From: Microbacterium mangrovi | GTDB lineage: Bacteria; Actinomycetota; Actinomycetes; Actinomycetales; Microbacteriaceae | DNA: 64,000 bases | Direction of reading: 5' to 3' | Assembly: GCF_000802305.1 (NCBI RefSeq) | Contig: NZ_JTDK01000016.1 | Span: 62,001 to 126,000 of the forward strand | Program-made: the position numbers and the translations under genes | The notes under the pieces: model-generated | Told to the model about the DNA's origin: nothing | The model's database searches: none | What the model saw: only the letters and a program-made list of their open reading frames with translations | In this document: piece after piece, positions 1-7,448 of the stretch | Position numbering within the stretch: the first letter of the stretch is position 1 | How the letters are laid out: the number at the start of each line of letters is the position of its first letter

Positions 1-36
1 CGGCCGGCGTATCTCCTCCGCCGGCGACCGGACGGC

Positions 37-618
37 TCAGACCGGGGGCAGCTCGGGGAGGCCGGTGCGCAGCTCGAAGGGCAGGTGGGCCAGGTCGTTG
101 TGCGAGACCAGCGTCCACGGGCGGCCGTGCCGCTGCGCGATGATCGACAGGCCGCAGTGCGCCTGGTTCAGGGTCATCCAGCGCCAGGCGGGAGCACCGA
201 GCACCTCGCGCACGAACCAGCCGATCACGAAGTTGTGGGTGATGAGCAGCTCATGGACGTCACCGGGCTTGCGCACCAGGAACTCGCTCACCGCGTCCGC
301 CATCTGCGCGGTGCCCGCCTCGACCTCGGCCTCGGTCACCGATCCGAAGAAGGGCTCGAACGCCGCCGGCGTCTCGGGCGTCATCCCGCTCGGGACGCAG
401 TCGAACAGCAACGCGGTCGGCTGCGGCTCGATCGCCGGCAGGCGCTCCGCGACGGCATGCGCCGTCTGGGCGGCGCGTTCGAGGGGCGAGTGCCACACGG
501 CATCCAGCGGGACTCCCGACAGGCGATCCGCGAGGAGCTCGGCCTGGCGTCGCCCGCGCGCGGACAGATGCCCGTCGGTGAGGCCGTGCTCGGCGTCCTG
601 GTGCTCCCCGTGACGCAC
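37..618 (-). CDS. Histidine phosphatase family protein (phosphoglycerate mutase-like)
   Basis: Small phosphatase of the histidine phosphatase (PGM/SixA/CobC) superfamily; the substrate cannot be told. The RHGE motif stands at the extreme N-terminus with the phosphorylated His at residue 3, and the second catalytic His is in LLITHNF near residue 127. The usual first beta strand (here T-H-Y-I-Y-L-V) lies upstream of the first legal start codon, the GTG at 618. A good ribosome binding site (gagagga) is instead placed 7 nt before an ATA codon at 637-639, which would give the expected N-terminus. I list the GTG start, but ATA is the better-placed initiation site (see findings). The gene stands alone, upstream of nothing in the window. 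Confidence 0.85.
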   Translation of the reverse strand: MRHGEHQDAEHGLTDGHLSARGRRQAELLADRLSGVPLDAVWHSPLERAAQTAHAVAERLPAIEPQPTALLFDCVPSGMTPETPAAFEPFFGSVTEAEVEAGTAQMADAVSEFLVRKPGDVHELLITHNFVIGWFVREVLGAPAWRWMTLNQAHCGLSIIAQRHGRPWTLVSHNDLAHLPFELRTGLPELPPV

Positions 619-712
619 GAGGTAGATGTAGTGCGTTATGGCTGAATCCTCTCAGGCGTCGATGCCGGCCCGGTGCGGGCACACGGTCAACCACCTTACG
701 TCACGAATGACG

Positions 713-1777
713 TCACTCCGCCGCGCGCGCGATCTCAGTCAGCTGGGCACGGCTCAGGTGGACGCCCACGCCCTGCACCACGTCTTCGATCTGCTGGGGC
801 CCGGTCGCATCGACGATCGGGGCCACGATCAGCCGCTGGGCGAGCAGCCACGCGACCGCCACCGCGGTTTCGGAGACGCCGAGGGAAGCTCCGACGGAGA
901 TGAGAGCCTTGCGCAGGCGTGCCGCCCGCCTCTGCAGCGACTGTCCCCACTGGGAGGGTCGGACCGCCCGGGCCATGATCCGTGCCGCGGACGGGGCGTC
1001 TGCGGCCAGCAGGGACCGCTCCACCGCGTGCGACGGAGTCACGGCGATGCCCTGGGCACCGGCGACGAGCCGCAGGTCGCCGTCGAAGTCACCGCGGCGC
1101 ACCACGCTGTACGGGGCGTCGAGCACCGTGAACCGGGGATACCCGGCGGAAGCGAAGATGCGCGCCTCGACCAGCTGCTCGGCGGTGAAGCCGTACGCCG
1201 CGAGTGCCCGCGCCTTGCCCGCGCCCACCAGCCACTCGGCGGTCGCCAGAGTGTCGTCGAGGGCCGCCGGCTCGCCGGTGCCGTCAAGGTAGAGGACGTC
1301 GATGCGGTCGGTGCCGAGGCGGGTCAGGGACGCCTCCACGGCGCGGACCAGGTTCACCGGACCGAGCCCGGGATTGTCGGGATGCCCGCCCACGCGCACC
1401 GCGAGGACGATGTCGTCGCGCAGCCCGCGGGTGCTCAGCCACTGGCCGATGATCTGCTCACTGCGCCCGGCGCCCCACCGGTCGGCCGTGTAGACGGCGT
1501 TGCCGCCCCGGCCGACGTAGGCGTCGAGCGTGGCATCGGCGCGGTGCTGCCCGACCGACGCGCCGAAGGCACGACCGCCGAGGATGAGGGGGAACACGTC
1601 GAAGCCGGTCTCGCCGAGCGGGACGCGGATGCCGGTGCCCACGGCAGGTCCCTGCACCGGGATCGGTGCCGAAGGATGCACCGGCGGCGCCGTCGTCGCG
1701 GCCGCTTCGCGGGCACTGCGCCGGGTCGCGGGCACGCCCGAGGGGGACGTCTGCTCATCGATGCTGAAGATCGACAT
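713..1777 (-). CDS. Aldo/keto reductase-like protein lacking the catalytic tetrad
   Basis: The (beta/alpha)8 aldo/keto reductase fold is recognisable over residues 48-354, after a Pro/Ala-rich N-terminal extension of about 45 residues. All four tetrad positions appear changed: the Asp and Tyr of the usual D-T-A-D-x-Y-G motif are Tyr96 and Trp101 (YTADRWG), the Lys is Arg128 (LAVRVG) and the His is Asp165 (LYLDG). The GxGRSE segment (GAGRSEQIIG) is kept. NADPH-dependent reduction is therefore doubtful, and the protein may bind a ligand or do other chemistry. Start chosen at ATG 1777, with ggggg 5 nt upstream; an in-frame GTG lies at 1783. The leader holds a LacI-type palindrome and a riboswitch-like segment. 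Confidence 0.8.
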   Translation of the reverse strand: MSIFSIDEQTSPSGVPATRRSAREAAATTAPPVHPSAPIPVQGPAVGTGIRVPLGETGFDVFPLILGGRAFGASVGQHRADATLDAYVGRGGNAVYTADRWGAGRSEQIIGQWLSTRGLRDDIVLAVRVGGHPDNPGLGPVNLVRAVEASLTRLGTDRIDVLYLDGTGEPAALDDTLATAEWLVGAGKARALAAYGFTAEQLVEARIFASAGYPRFTVLDAPYSVVRRGDFDGDLRLVAGAQGIAVTPSHAVERSLLAADAPSAARIMARAVRPSQWGQSLQRRAARLRKALISVGASLGVSETAVAVAWLLAQRLIVAPIVDATGPQQIEDVVQGVGVHLSRAQLTEIARAAE

Positions 1778-1797
1778 GATCACCCCCTGCGCGCACT

Positions 1798-1900
1798 TAG
1801 GTCTCTTTGCCTGAGATGCCGCCTTCGGCGCCCCCCGGCGCTTTCGAAAAGGCTATTCGACGCGTCCCCCGGAACTTGCCAAGAACGCGGCGTTCCGGTG
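1798..1900 (-). promoter_or_regulatory. Structured leader with a glycine-riboswitch-like core (candidate)
   Basis: On the minus strand the leader of the AKR-like gene carries GCCGAAGG (1822-1829) followed by TCTCAGGCAAA and GAGACC (to about 1800). This resembles the 3' half of the glycine aptamer (GCCGAAGG...CTCTCAGGCAAAAGGAC). Upstream is a 7-bp stem CCGGAAC/GTTCCGG (1869-1875 with 1892-1898). The matching 5' GGAGAG strand of a full aptamer is not obvious, so this is only a candidate. Confidence 0.3.
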
Positions 1901-1934
1901 AACAATCTCGTAACATTTCCGTCACATTGACAGG

Positions 1935-1946
1935 GAGAGCGCTCTC
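1935..1946. promoter_or_regulatory. Palindrome GAGAGCGCTCTC, LacI-family-type operator
   Basis: A perfect 12-bp palindrome with a central CG, similar to operators of actinobacterial LacI-type sugar regulators. It lies about 160 bp upstream of the AKR-like gene, just upstream of the leader. No LacI gene is adjacent; the nearest is at 37.3-38.3 kb and has a different operator. Confidence 0.45.
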
Positions 1947-1973
1947 ATTCGCCCTGATACACGCCGGAGACGA

Positions 1974-2007
1974 CGGATGCCCGCCCCCGGGCGGGGACAG
2001 GCATCCG
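1974..2007 (-). terminator. Hairpin terminator downstream of pnp
   Basis: Arms CGGATGCC (1974-1981) and GGCATCCG (2000-2007) around a GC-rich loop, 33 nt past the pnp stop codon. The arms carry the GGATGC/GCATCC hexamer as an inverted pair. Confidence 0.6.
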
Positions 2008-2039
2008 CGGACGCTGCAGGCAGCGAGGAGTCGGGGGCC

Positions 2040-4298
2040 TTACTCGACCACGACCTCCACGACCTCGGCGACCGGCGCGGTCTCTTCGAGCACCGGCTCG
2101 AGCGAGAGCTTGCCGCGGTCATCCACCTTGCCGATGCGCACCAGGATCTTCTGGCCGACCGACAGGACGTCGTCGACGTTCTCGACGCGCTTTCCGCCGG
2201 TGAGCTTGCGCACCTCGGAGATGTGCAGCAGGCCGTCCTTGCCCGGCATCAGCGACACGAAGGCGCCGAACGCGGCGATCTTCACGACGGTGCCGAGGAA
2301 CTGCTCGCCCACCTCGGGGTTGTGCGGGTTGGCGATCGCGTTCACCTGTGCGCGGGCGGCCTCGGCCGACGGGCCGTCGACGGCGCCGATGTAGACGGTG
2401 CCGTCCTCCTCGATGGAGATGTCGGCGCCGGTCTCGTCCTGGATCGCGTTGATCGTCTTGCCCTTGGGGCCGATGAGCTCGCCGATCTTGTCGACCGGGA
2501 TCTGCACGCTGATGACGCGCGGCGCGGTCGGCGCCATCTCGTCCGGCGAGTCGATGGCGCTCGTCAGCACGTTCAGGATCGTGATGCGGGCCTCGTGCGC
2601 CTGCTTGAGCGCAGCCGACAGCACCGACGACGGGATGCCGTCGAGCTTGGTGTCGAGCTGGATCGCGGTGACGAACTCGCTCGTGCCGGCGACCTTGAAG
2701 TCCATGTCGCCGAGGGCATCCTCGGCGCCCAGGATGTCGGTCAGGGCGGCGTAGCGGGTCTGGCCGTCGACCTCGTCGGAGACGAGGCCCATCGCGATGC
2801 CGGCGACCGGGGCGCGCAGCGGCACACCGGCGTTGAGCAGCGACAGGGTCGACGCGCACACGGAGCCCATCGACGTGGAGCCGTTGGAGCTGAGCGCCTC
2901 GGACACCTGACGGATCGCGTACGGGAACTCCTCGCGGGCCGGCAGCACCGGCACGAGCGCGCGCTCGGCCAGGAAGCCGTGCCCGATCTCGCGACGCTTG
3001 GGCGACCCCACACGCCCGGTCTCACCGGTCGAGTAGGGCGGGAAGTTGTAGTGGTGCATGTACCGCTTGTGCGTGACCGGCGACAGCGAGTCGATCTGCT
3101 GCTCCATCTTGAGCATGTTCAGCGTGGTGACACCCAGGATCTGGGTCTCGCCGCGCTGGAAGATCGCCGAGCCGTGCGCGCGCGGGATCACCTGGACCTC
3201 GGCATCCAGCGGACGGATGTCGGCCAGGCCGCGACCGTCGATGCGCACGCCCTCGGTGAGGATGCGTCCGCGGACGATGAGCTTGGTGACCGACTTGTAC
3301 GCGGCCGAGACCTCGGCGTTCGCGGATGCCGGCAGCTGCCCCGCCTCGACGGCGGCGGCGACCTCGCCCTTGACGCGCTCCTTCAGCGTGTCGTCGGCGT
3401 TCTGACGCTCGACCTTGTCGGCGATCTGGTAGACGGCCACGAGCTCGTCGTAGACGCGACCGGCGACGAAGTCGTAGGTCTCCTGCGCGTACGGCGGGAA
3501 GACCGGGTACGGCTGGATCGGCTTCGCGGCGGTGTTGGCGAGCACGGTCTGCGCGGCGACGAGCTCCTTGATGAAGGGCTTCGCGGCCTCGAGACCCTGC
3601 GCGACGACCTCTTCGGAGGGCTTCGTGGCGCCGGCCTTGATGAGGTTCCAGCTGTGCTCGGTGGCCTCGGCCTCGACCATCATGATCGCGACCTCGCCGT
3701 CGGGCAGCACGCGCCCGGCGACCATGAGGTCGAACACGGCGTCTTCGAGCTGCTTCACGTTGGGGAACGCGACCCACTGGTCGGCGTGCTCGCCGTGGCC
3801 GGGAATGAGCGCGAGGCGCACACCGGCGATCGGACCCGAGAACGGCAGGCCGGAGATCTGGGTGGATGCCGACGCGGCGTTGATCGCGAGGGCGTCGTAG
3901 AACTCGCCCGGAGCGATCGAGAGGACCGTGACGACGATCTGGACCTCGTTGCGCAGGCCGTCGACGAAGGACGGACGCAGCGGACGGTCGATGAGACGGC
4001 AGACCAGGATGGCCTCGGTGGACGGACGGCCTTCGCGACGGAAGAACGAACCGGGGATCTTGCCTGCTGCGTACGAGCGCTCTTCGACGTCGACGGTCAG
4101 CGGGAAGAAGTCGAACCCTTCACGGGGGTGCTTGCCGGCGCTGGTGGCCGACAGCAGCATGGTTTCGTCGTCGAGGTAGGCGGCGACGGAGCCCTGCGCC
4201 TGCTGGGCGAGGCGTCCGGTTTCGAACCGGACGGTGCGGGTGCCGAAGCGTCCGTTGTCGAGGACGGCTTCAGCAGCGGTGATTTCCGGACCTTCCAA
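2040..4298 (-). CDS. pnp: Polyribonucleotide nucleotidyltransferase (PNPase)
   Basis: Phosphorolytic 3'-5' exoribonuclease and core of the RNA decay machinery. The 752-residue protein has two RNase PH domains joined by an all-alpha linker, a KH domain ([20 protein letters not shown], roughly residues 580-640), an S1 domain (about 645-720) and a short Glu/Val-rich tail. The length is normal for actinobacteria. The start is TTG at 4298 ([15 protein letters not shown]), chosen because AAGGAGG lies 6 nt upstream; the open frame continues further without support. A stem-loop stands just upstream of the RBS. rpsO, normally its neighbour, is about 9 kb upstream on the same strand. Confidence 0.98.
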   Translation of the reverse strand: MEGPEITAAEAVLDNGRFGTRTVRFETGRLAQQAQGSVAAYLDDETMLLSATSAGKHPREGFDFFPLTVDVEERSYAAGKIPGSFFRREGRPSTEAILVCRLIDRPLRPSFVDGLRNEVQIVVTVLSIAPGEFYDALAINAASASTQISGLPFSGPIAGVRLALIPGHGEHADQWVAFPNVKQLEDAVFDLMVAGRVLPDGEVAIMMVEAEATEHSWNLIKAGATKPSEEVVAQGLEAAKPFIKELVAAQTVLANTAAKPIQPYPVFPPYAQETYDFVAGRVYDELVAVYQIADKVERQNADDTLKERVKGEVAAAVEAGQLPASANAEVSAAYKSVTKLIVRGRILTEGVRIDGRGLADIRPLDAEVQVIPRAHGSAIFQRGETQILGVTTLNMLKMEQQIDSLSPVTHKRYMHHYNFPPYSTGETGRVGSPKRREIGHGFLAERALVPVLPAREEFPYAIRQVSEALSSNGSTSMGSVCASTLSLLNAGVPLRAPVAGIAMGLVSDEVDGQTRYAALTDILGAEDALGDMDFKVAGTSEFVTAIQLDTKLDGIPSSVLSAALKQAHEARITILNVLTSAIDSPDEMAPTAPRVISVQIPVDKIGELIGPKGKTINAIQDETGADISIEEDGTVYIGAVDGPSAEAARAQVNAIANPHNPEVGEQFLGTVVKIAAFGAFVSLMPGKDGLLHISEVRKLTGGKRVENVDDVLSVGQKILVRIGKVDDRGKLSLEPVLEETAPVAEVVEVVVE

Positions 4299-4321
4299 GA
4301 GGTCCCTCCTTCTTTGTTTAG

Positions 4322-4349
4322 GCTCGCACCGTCCGTATGACGGGCGAGC
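4322..4349 (-). promoter_or_regulatory. Stem-loop in the pnp leader
   Basis: GCTCGC-A-CCGTC / GACGG-GCGAGC: 11 bp with one bulge and a 5-nt loop, ending about 10 nt upstream of the pnp Shine-Dalgarno. In E. coli the pnp leader hairpin is the target of RNase III/PNPase autoregulation; an equivalent role here is inference. Confidence 0.45.
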
Positions 4350-4489
4350 ATTCCGATGGCCACAGGCGTCGCTTCTCTTCGCGCACCTGCGCGACACAGA
4401 CGGACTGCGGCCGCGTCCACCCTATCAGCGCCACCTGCGCGGGCTCGGCGAGACCGCATGGCCCCATCGACAACCGCGTCCCGGCGTCT

Positions 4490-4495
4490 TACGCT
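4490..4495 (+). promoter_or_regulatory. Leaderless -10 box TACGCT
   Basis: TACGCT ends 7 nt before ATG 4503 and there is no Shine-Dalgarno, so transcription probably begins at or next to the start codon. Confidence 0.55.
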
Positions 4496-4502
4496 TGTGA
4501 CC

Positions 4503-5747
4503 ATGCGCCCCATGCGCAACAGTCGTAACTTTCGTCACATCGGCATCGGCTTGGTCGTCGTCGTGCTGGCGACCTGGGCCGTGCCCAGCGCCGTCGCCGT
4601 GAGCGGCCCCGCCCCCTCGGCGCCCGGATACCCGACGTGGTCAGACGTGCAGAAGGCCCGAAGCAGCGTCGCCGCGACGAACGCCGAGGTGGTGGTGGTC
4701 AAGGCCGCGCTCGATCGGGCGCAGCAGGCATCCGCCGCCGCGACGAACACCGCCTACCAGGCCGCGCAGGCCGCGCAGGCCGCCGACGCGGCCCTGGCGA
4801 CGGCAACGACCCGCGCGGACGCCCTCCGGACGCAGGCGGATGCCGCGACCACGCGCGCGAACCGGGCGAAGGGCGCCGTGGGCGACCTCGCTCCCCTGCT
4901 GTACGAGGCGAGCGGTTCGGGCAAGCTCATGGAGATCGCGACCTCCTCGCATCCGTCCCAACTGCTCGCCCGGCTCGGGGTGCTGCAGAACGTCACGCAG
5001 AACTGGAACGACACCGCCCAGGGCGCCGTGCTGGCGATGGCCACCGCCGCGTCACTGCGCAACCAGGCGAACCGCGCCGAGGCCGCCCGCACGAAGCTCG
5101 CCCGCGCGGCGGAGGCGGCATCCGCGGCCGCCGCGGCCGCGGCCCAGGCCGCGCAGACCGCCGTGGCACAGGCCCAGGCGCACACCGACACCCTGTACGC
5201 ACAGCTGGCCGCCCTGAAGAACACGAGCGCCGCCGTGGAGCGCAAGTACGAGATCGGCGTCCGTGTGGCCGCGCAGGCCGCCGCCGAGCGGCGAGCGCGG
5301 GAGCAGGCGGCCGCCGCCGCCGCGGCACGACGCGCCGCCGCGGCAGCGCGCCATCACCACAGCGGGGGCGGATCCTCCTCCTCCGGAGGCGGCGGAGGCG
5401 GAGGCGGCTCCCCGTCGTCGTACGGCGTGGTCGTCGATCCCGCCGGCGCGCAGGCGTACGCCCGCCGGGCGATCGGGGCGTACGGCTGGGGCTCCGGGCA
5501 ATTCCAGTGCCTCATCGACCTCTGGAACATGGAGTCCGGATGGCGCGCGAACGCGACCAATCCCTCGAGCGGCGCGTACGGCATCCCGCAGTCCCTGCCG
5601 GGGTGGAAGATGGCCGCCGCAGGGCCGGACTGGCGCACCAACGGCGACACCCAGATCGACTGGGGACTCGCCTACATCTCGCAGAGCTACGGCACGCCGT
5701 GCGGCGCCTGGAACCACGAGATGAGCGTCTACCCGCACTGGTACTGA
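4503..5747 (+). CDS. Secreted coiled-coil protein with C-terminal transglycosylase-like domain
   Basis: Exported protein of 414 residues. A signal peptide (basic start, then hydrophobic GIGLVVVVLATWAVPSAVA, residues about 11-30) precedes a long Ala-rich coiled coil (about 45-285, with many A-A-x-A-A heptads). A Ser/Gly linker with a run of eight Gly follows, then a C-terminal domain of about 100 residues (W-N-M-E-S-G-W-R-A-N-A-T-N-P-S-S-G-A-Y-G-I-P-Q) resembling actinobacterial resuscitation/aggregation-promoting transglycosylase-like domains. The Glu in MESGW is the likely catalytic acid. Likely role: peptidoglycan remodelling. Start ATG 4503 follows a leaderless-type -10 box; an in-frame GTG lies at 4497. 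Confidence 0.85.
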   Translation: MRPMRNSRNFRHIGIGLVVVVLATWAVPSAVAVSGPAPSAPGYPTWSDVQKARSSVAATNAEVVVVKAALDRAQQASAAATNTAYQAAQAAQAADAALATATTRADALRTQADAATTRANRAKGAVGDLAPLLYEASGSGKLMEIATSSHPSQLLARLGVLQNVTQNWNDTAQGAVLAMATAASLRNQANRAEAARTKLARAAEAASAAAAAAAQAAQTAVAQAQAHTDTLYAQLAALKNTSAAVERKYEIGVRVAAQAAAERRAREQAAAAAAARRAAAAARHHHSGGGSSSSGGGGGGGGSPSSYGVVVDPAGAQAYARRAIGAYGWGSGQFQCLIDLWNMESGWRANATNPSSGAYGIPQSLPGWKMAAAGPDWRTNGDTQIDWGLAYISQSYGTPCGAWNHEMSVYPHWY

Positions 5748-5768
5748 GCGCCGGCCGTTCGCACGCCG

Positions 5769-5774
5769 TAGGCT
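5769..5774 (+). promoter_or_regulatory. Leaderless -10 box TAGGCT
   Basis: TAGGCT ends 6 nt before ATG 5781 of the DUF5302 gene; no Shine-Dalgarno is present. Confidence 0.55.
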
Positions 5775-5780
5775 GGGGCG

Positions 5781-5984
5781 ATGACCAGCGACGAGGAAGC
5801 CACTGACACCGCAGCGTCCGACACGGCGCCCACCGACGACGTGAAGCGCAAGTTCAAAGAGGCGCTCGACAAGAAGAACTCGCAGAAGCACGGCGGCGAG
5901 GCCCACCTCGACGCCAACTCCGCCATCACCGGCCCGCACGGGGCCGTCGGCAACAAGCGCACCTTCCGCCGCAAGGCGGGCTGA
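5781..5984 (+). CDS. DUF5302 domain protein
   Basis: Small hydrophilic protein of 67 residues with an acidic N-terminus (MTSDEEATDTAASD) and a Lys/Arg-rich conserved half (KRKFKEALDKKNSQ, then HGGEAH and NKRTFRRKAG) typical of actinobacterial DUF5302 proteins. The function is unknown. Its TGA shares one base with the ATG of the next gene (TGATG), so the two are probably translationally coupled and co-transcribed from the leaderless promoter just upstream. Confidence 0.85.
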   Translation: MTSDEEATDTAASDTAPTDDVKRKFKEALDKKNSQKHGGEAHLDANSAITGPHGAVGNKRTFRRKAG

Positions 5985-6721
5985 TGGCGACGATCGCGAT
6001 CCCCGCCCGGCTCTCGGACGGGGCCGTGGACCCGCGCATCGACGAGGCGAACCGCATCTTCGCGGATGTGGTCCGCCTCGCCGAGGCCGAAGGGCTCGAC
6101 GTCGAGGTCGTCGACTCGTGGGATGCCGCCGCCGACGCATCGCGGTTCGCGGGGCTCATCCTCCCGGGCGGCGGCGACATCGATCCGGCGCAGTACGGCG
6201 GCGAGGCCTCCGACGCGCTGTACGACGTCAACCCGGCGCAGGACGAGCTGGACTTCGGCATCGCCCGCGCGGCGCTGGATGCCGGCATCCCCGTGCTCGG
6301 CATCTGCCGCGGGCTGCAGGTGCTCAACGTCATCCACGGCGGCACGCTCGTCGAAGACCTGCCCGAGACGGACGTGGAGCACGGCGAGGGACCGGCGGCC
6401 GGCTCCGACGGCATCGCGTGGGCGTGGCATCCGGTCGCCCTGCAGGCGGACTCGGCACTCGCGGACGCCGTCGGGAGCGTCCGGATGCCGGTCGCGAGCG
6501 GCCACCACCAGGGCATCGGCACACTGGGCGACGGGCTCGTCGCCACGGCCGTCGCCGAGGACGGACTAGTCGAAGCCTTCGAGCGCCCGGACCGCACCGT
6601 GATCGCGGTGCAGTGGCATCCCGAAGCGCTCGACACTCCCCCGCAGCTCGCCGCCGCGCCGTTCTCGGCGTTCGCCGCCCAGGTGCGTACAGCCCGCGGC
6701 GCGCAGCAGCTGCCGGCCTGA
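5984..6721 (+). CDS. Gamma-glutamyl-gamma-aminobutyrate hydrolase family protein (class I glutamine amidotransferase-like)
   Basis: Hydrolase of the PuuD/peptidase C26 family of 245 residues. It likely cleaves a gamma-glutamyl amide such as gamma-Glu-GABA in polyamine breakdown, but no other puu gene is nearby, so the substrate is open. The catalytic nucleophile is Cys108 in GICRG, with His212 and Glu214 in QWHPE completing the triad. The LPGGGDIDPAQYG segment (60-71) is characteristic of the family. Translation is coupled to the DUF5302 gene through TGATG. A strong bidirectional terminator follows. Confidence 0.9.
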   Translation: MATIAIPARLSDGAVDPRIDEANRIFADVVRLAEAEGLDVEVVDSWDAAADASRFAGLILPGGGDIDPAQYGGEASDALYDVNPAQDELDFGIARAALDAGIPVLGICRGLQVLNVIHGGTLVEDLPETDVEHGEGPAAGSDGIAWAWHPVALQADSALADAVGSVRMPVASGHHQGIGTLGDGLVATAVAEDGLVEAFERPDRTVIAVQWHPEALDTPPQLAAAPFSAFAAQVRTARGAQQLPA

Positions 6722-6728
6722 CGCCGAC

Positions 6729-6759
6729 GCGGCATCCGGGGCCGCACCCCGGATGCCGC
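6729..6759. terminator. Bidirectional hairpin terminator
   Basis: A 13-bp perfect stem (GCGGCATCCGGGG / CCCCGGATGCCGC) with a 5-nt loop, between the convergent hydrolase (+) and FMN reductase (-) genes. The stem holds an inverted GCATCC/GGATGC pair. Confidence 0.8.
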
Positions 6760-6775
6760 TTGACGATCGCGCGCC

Positions 6776-7414
6776 TCAGCCGCCGAGCAGATCCCGGAAC
6801 GACTTGCCCTCCTGGGCGTACGTGTCCGGGTCGTACGGGTCGGCCGCGGGGGCCCGGATGCTCCCGGCGATCGCGTCCGCGAGCTCGCGGGCGCCCTTCG
6901 CGACGCGATCCGCGAGCGTGGCGACCTCGTCGCCGCGACCCGACCAGTCCTCCGAGGCCGCGAAGACGCCCGTCGACACGGCGTTGGCGTGCATGTACGC
7001 GAACAGCGGGCGGATCGCGTAGTCGATCGCCAGCGAGTGCCGCGCCGTTCCCGCGTTCGCACCGATGAGCACCGGCTTGCCGATGAGGGCGTCCTTGTCG
7101 AGCACGTCGATGAACGACTTGAAAAGGCCCGAGTAGCTCGTCGAGAAGATCGGCGTCACCACGATCACCGCGTCGGCGGAGACGACCGCGTTGATGACCG
7201 ACTCAAGCGCCGGCGGCGCGAAGCCGGTGAGCATGTTGTTGGTGATGTCGTGGGCGACGTCGCGCAGTTCGAACGCGTCGACGGACGCCGGGATGCCGCG
7301 GGCCGTGAGCTCCGCGACGGTGGCGGCGGCCATCCGGTCGGCGAGCATCCGGGTGGACGACGGCGAGGAGAGCCCCGCGGAGATCACCGCGATGCGACGG
7401 GGAGAGGTGTTCAT
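6776..7414 (-). CDS. NAD(P)H-dependent FMN reductase, CE1759-type partner of an LLM oxidoreductase
   Basis: Flavodoxin-fold NADPH:FMN reductase of 212 residues. Visible features are the N-terminal strand and phosphate-binding loop IAVISAGLSSPSSTRMLAD (about 8-26) and the TPIFSTSYSGLFKSFIDVLD segment that contacts flavin. The arrangement directly behind a luciferase-like monooxygenase matches the CE1758/CE1759 pair of corynebacteria, where the reductase supplies reduced FMN. Start ATG 7414 lies immediately after a 34-bp interspersed repeat that fills the 23-nt gap to the preceding gene; no clear Shine-Dalgarno is left. Confidence 0.9.
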   Translation of the reverse strand: MNTSPRRIAVISAGLSSPSSTRMLADRMAAATVAELTARGIPASVDAFELRDVAHDITNNMLTGFAPPALESVINAVVSADAVIVVTPIFSTSYSGLFKSFIDVLDKDALIGKPVLIGANAGTARHSLAIDYAIRPLFAYMHANAVSTGVFAASEDWSGRGDEVATLADRVAKGARELADAIAGSIRAPAADPYDPDTYAQEGKSFRDLLGG

Positions 7415-7448
7415 GCGTTTCGTCTCGCTTCGCTCGCTCAACGACCGG
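7415..7448 (-). repeat. 34-bp interspersed repeat, copy 1
   Basis: Minus-strand copy of a repeat running from CCGGTCGTTGAGCGAGCG to GCGAGACGAAACGC. Its internal TGA supplies the stop codon of the LLM gene and its end abuts the FMN reductase ATG. Other copies: 50809-50842 and 58734-58767. Confidence 0.85.
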
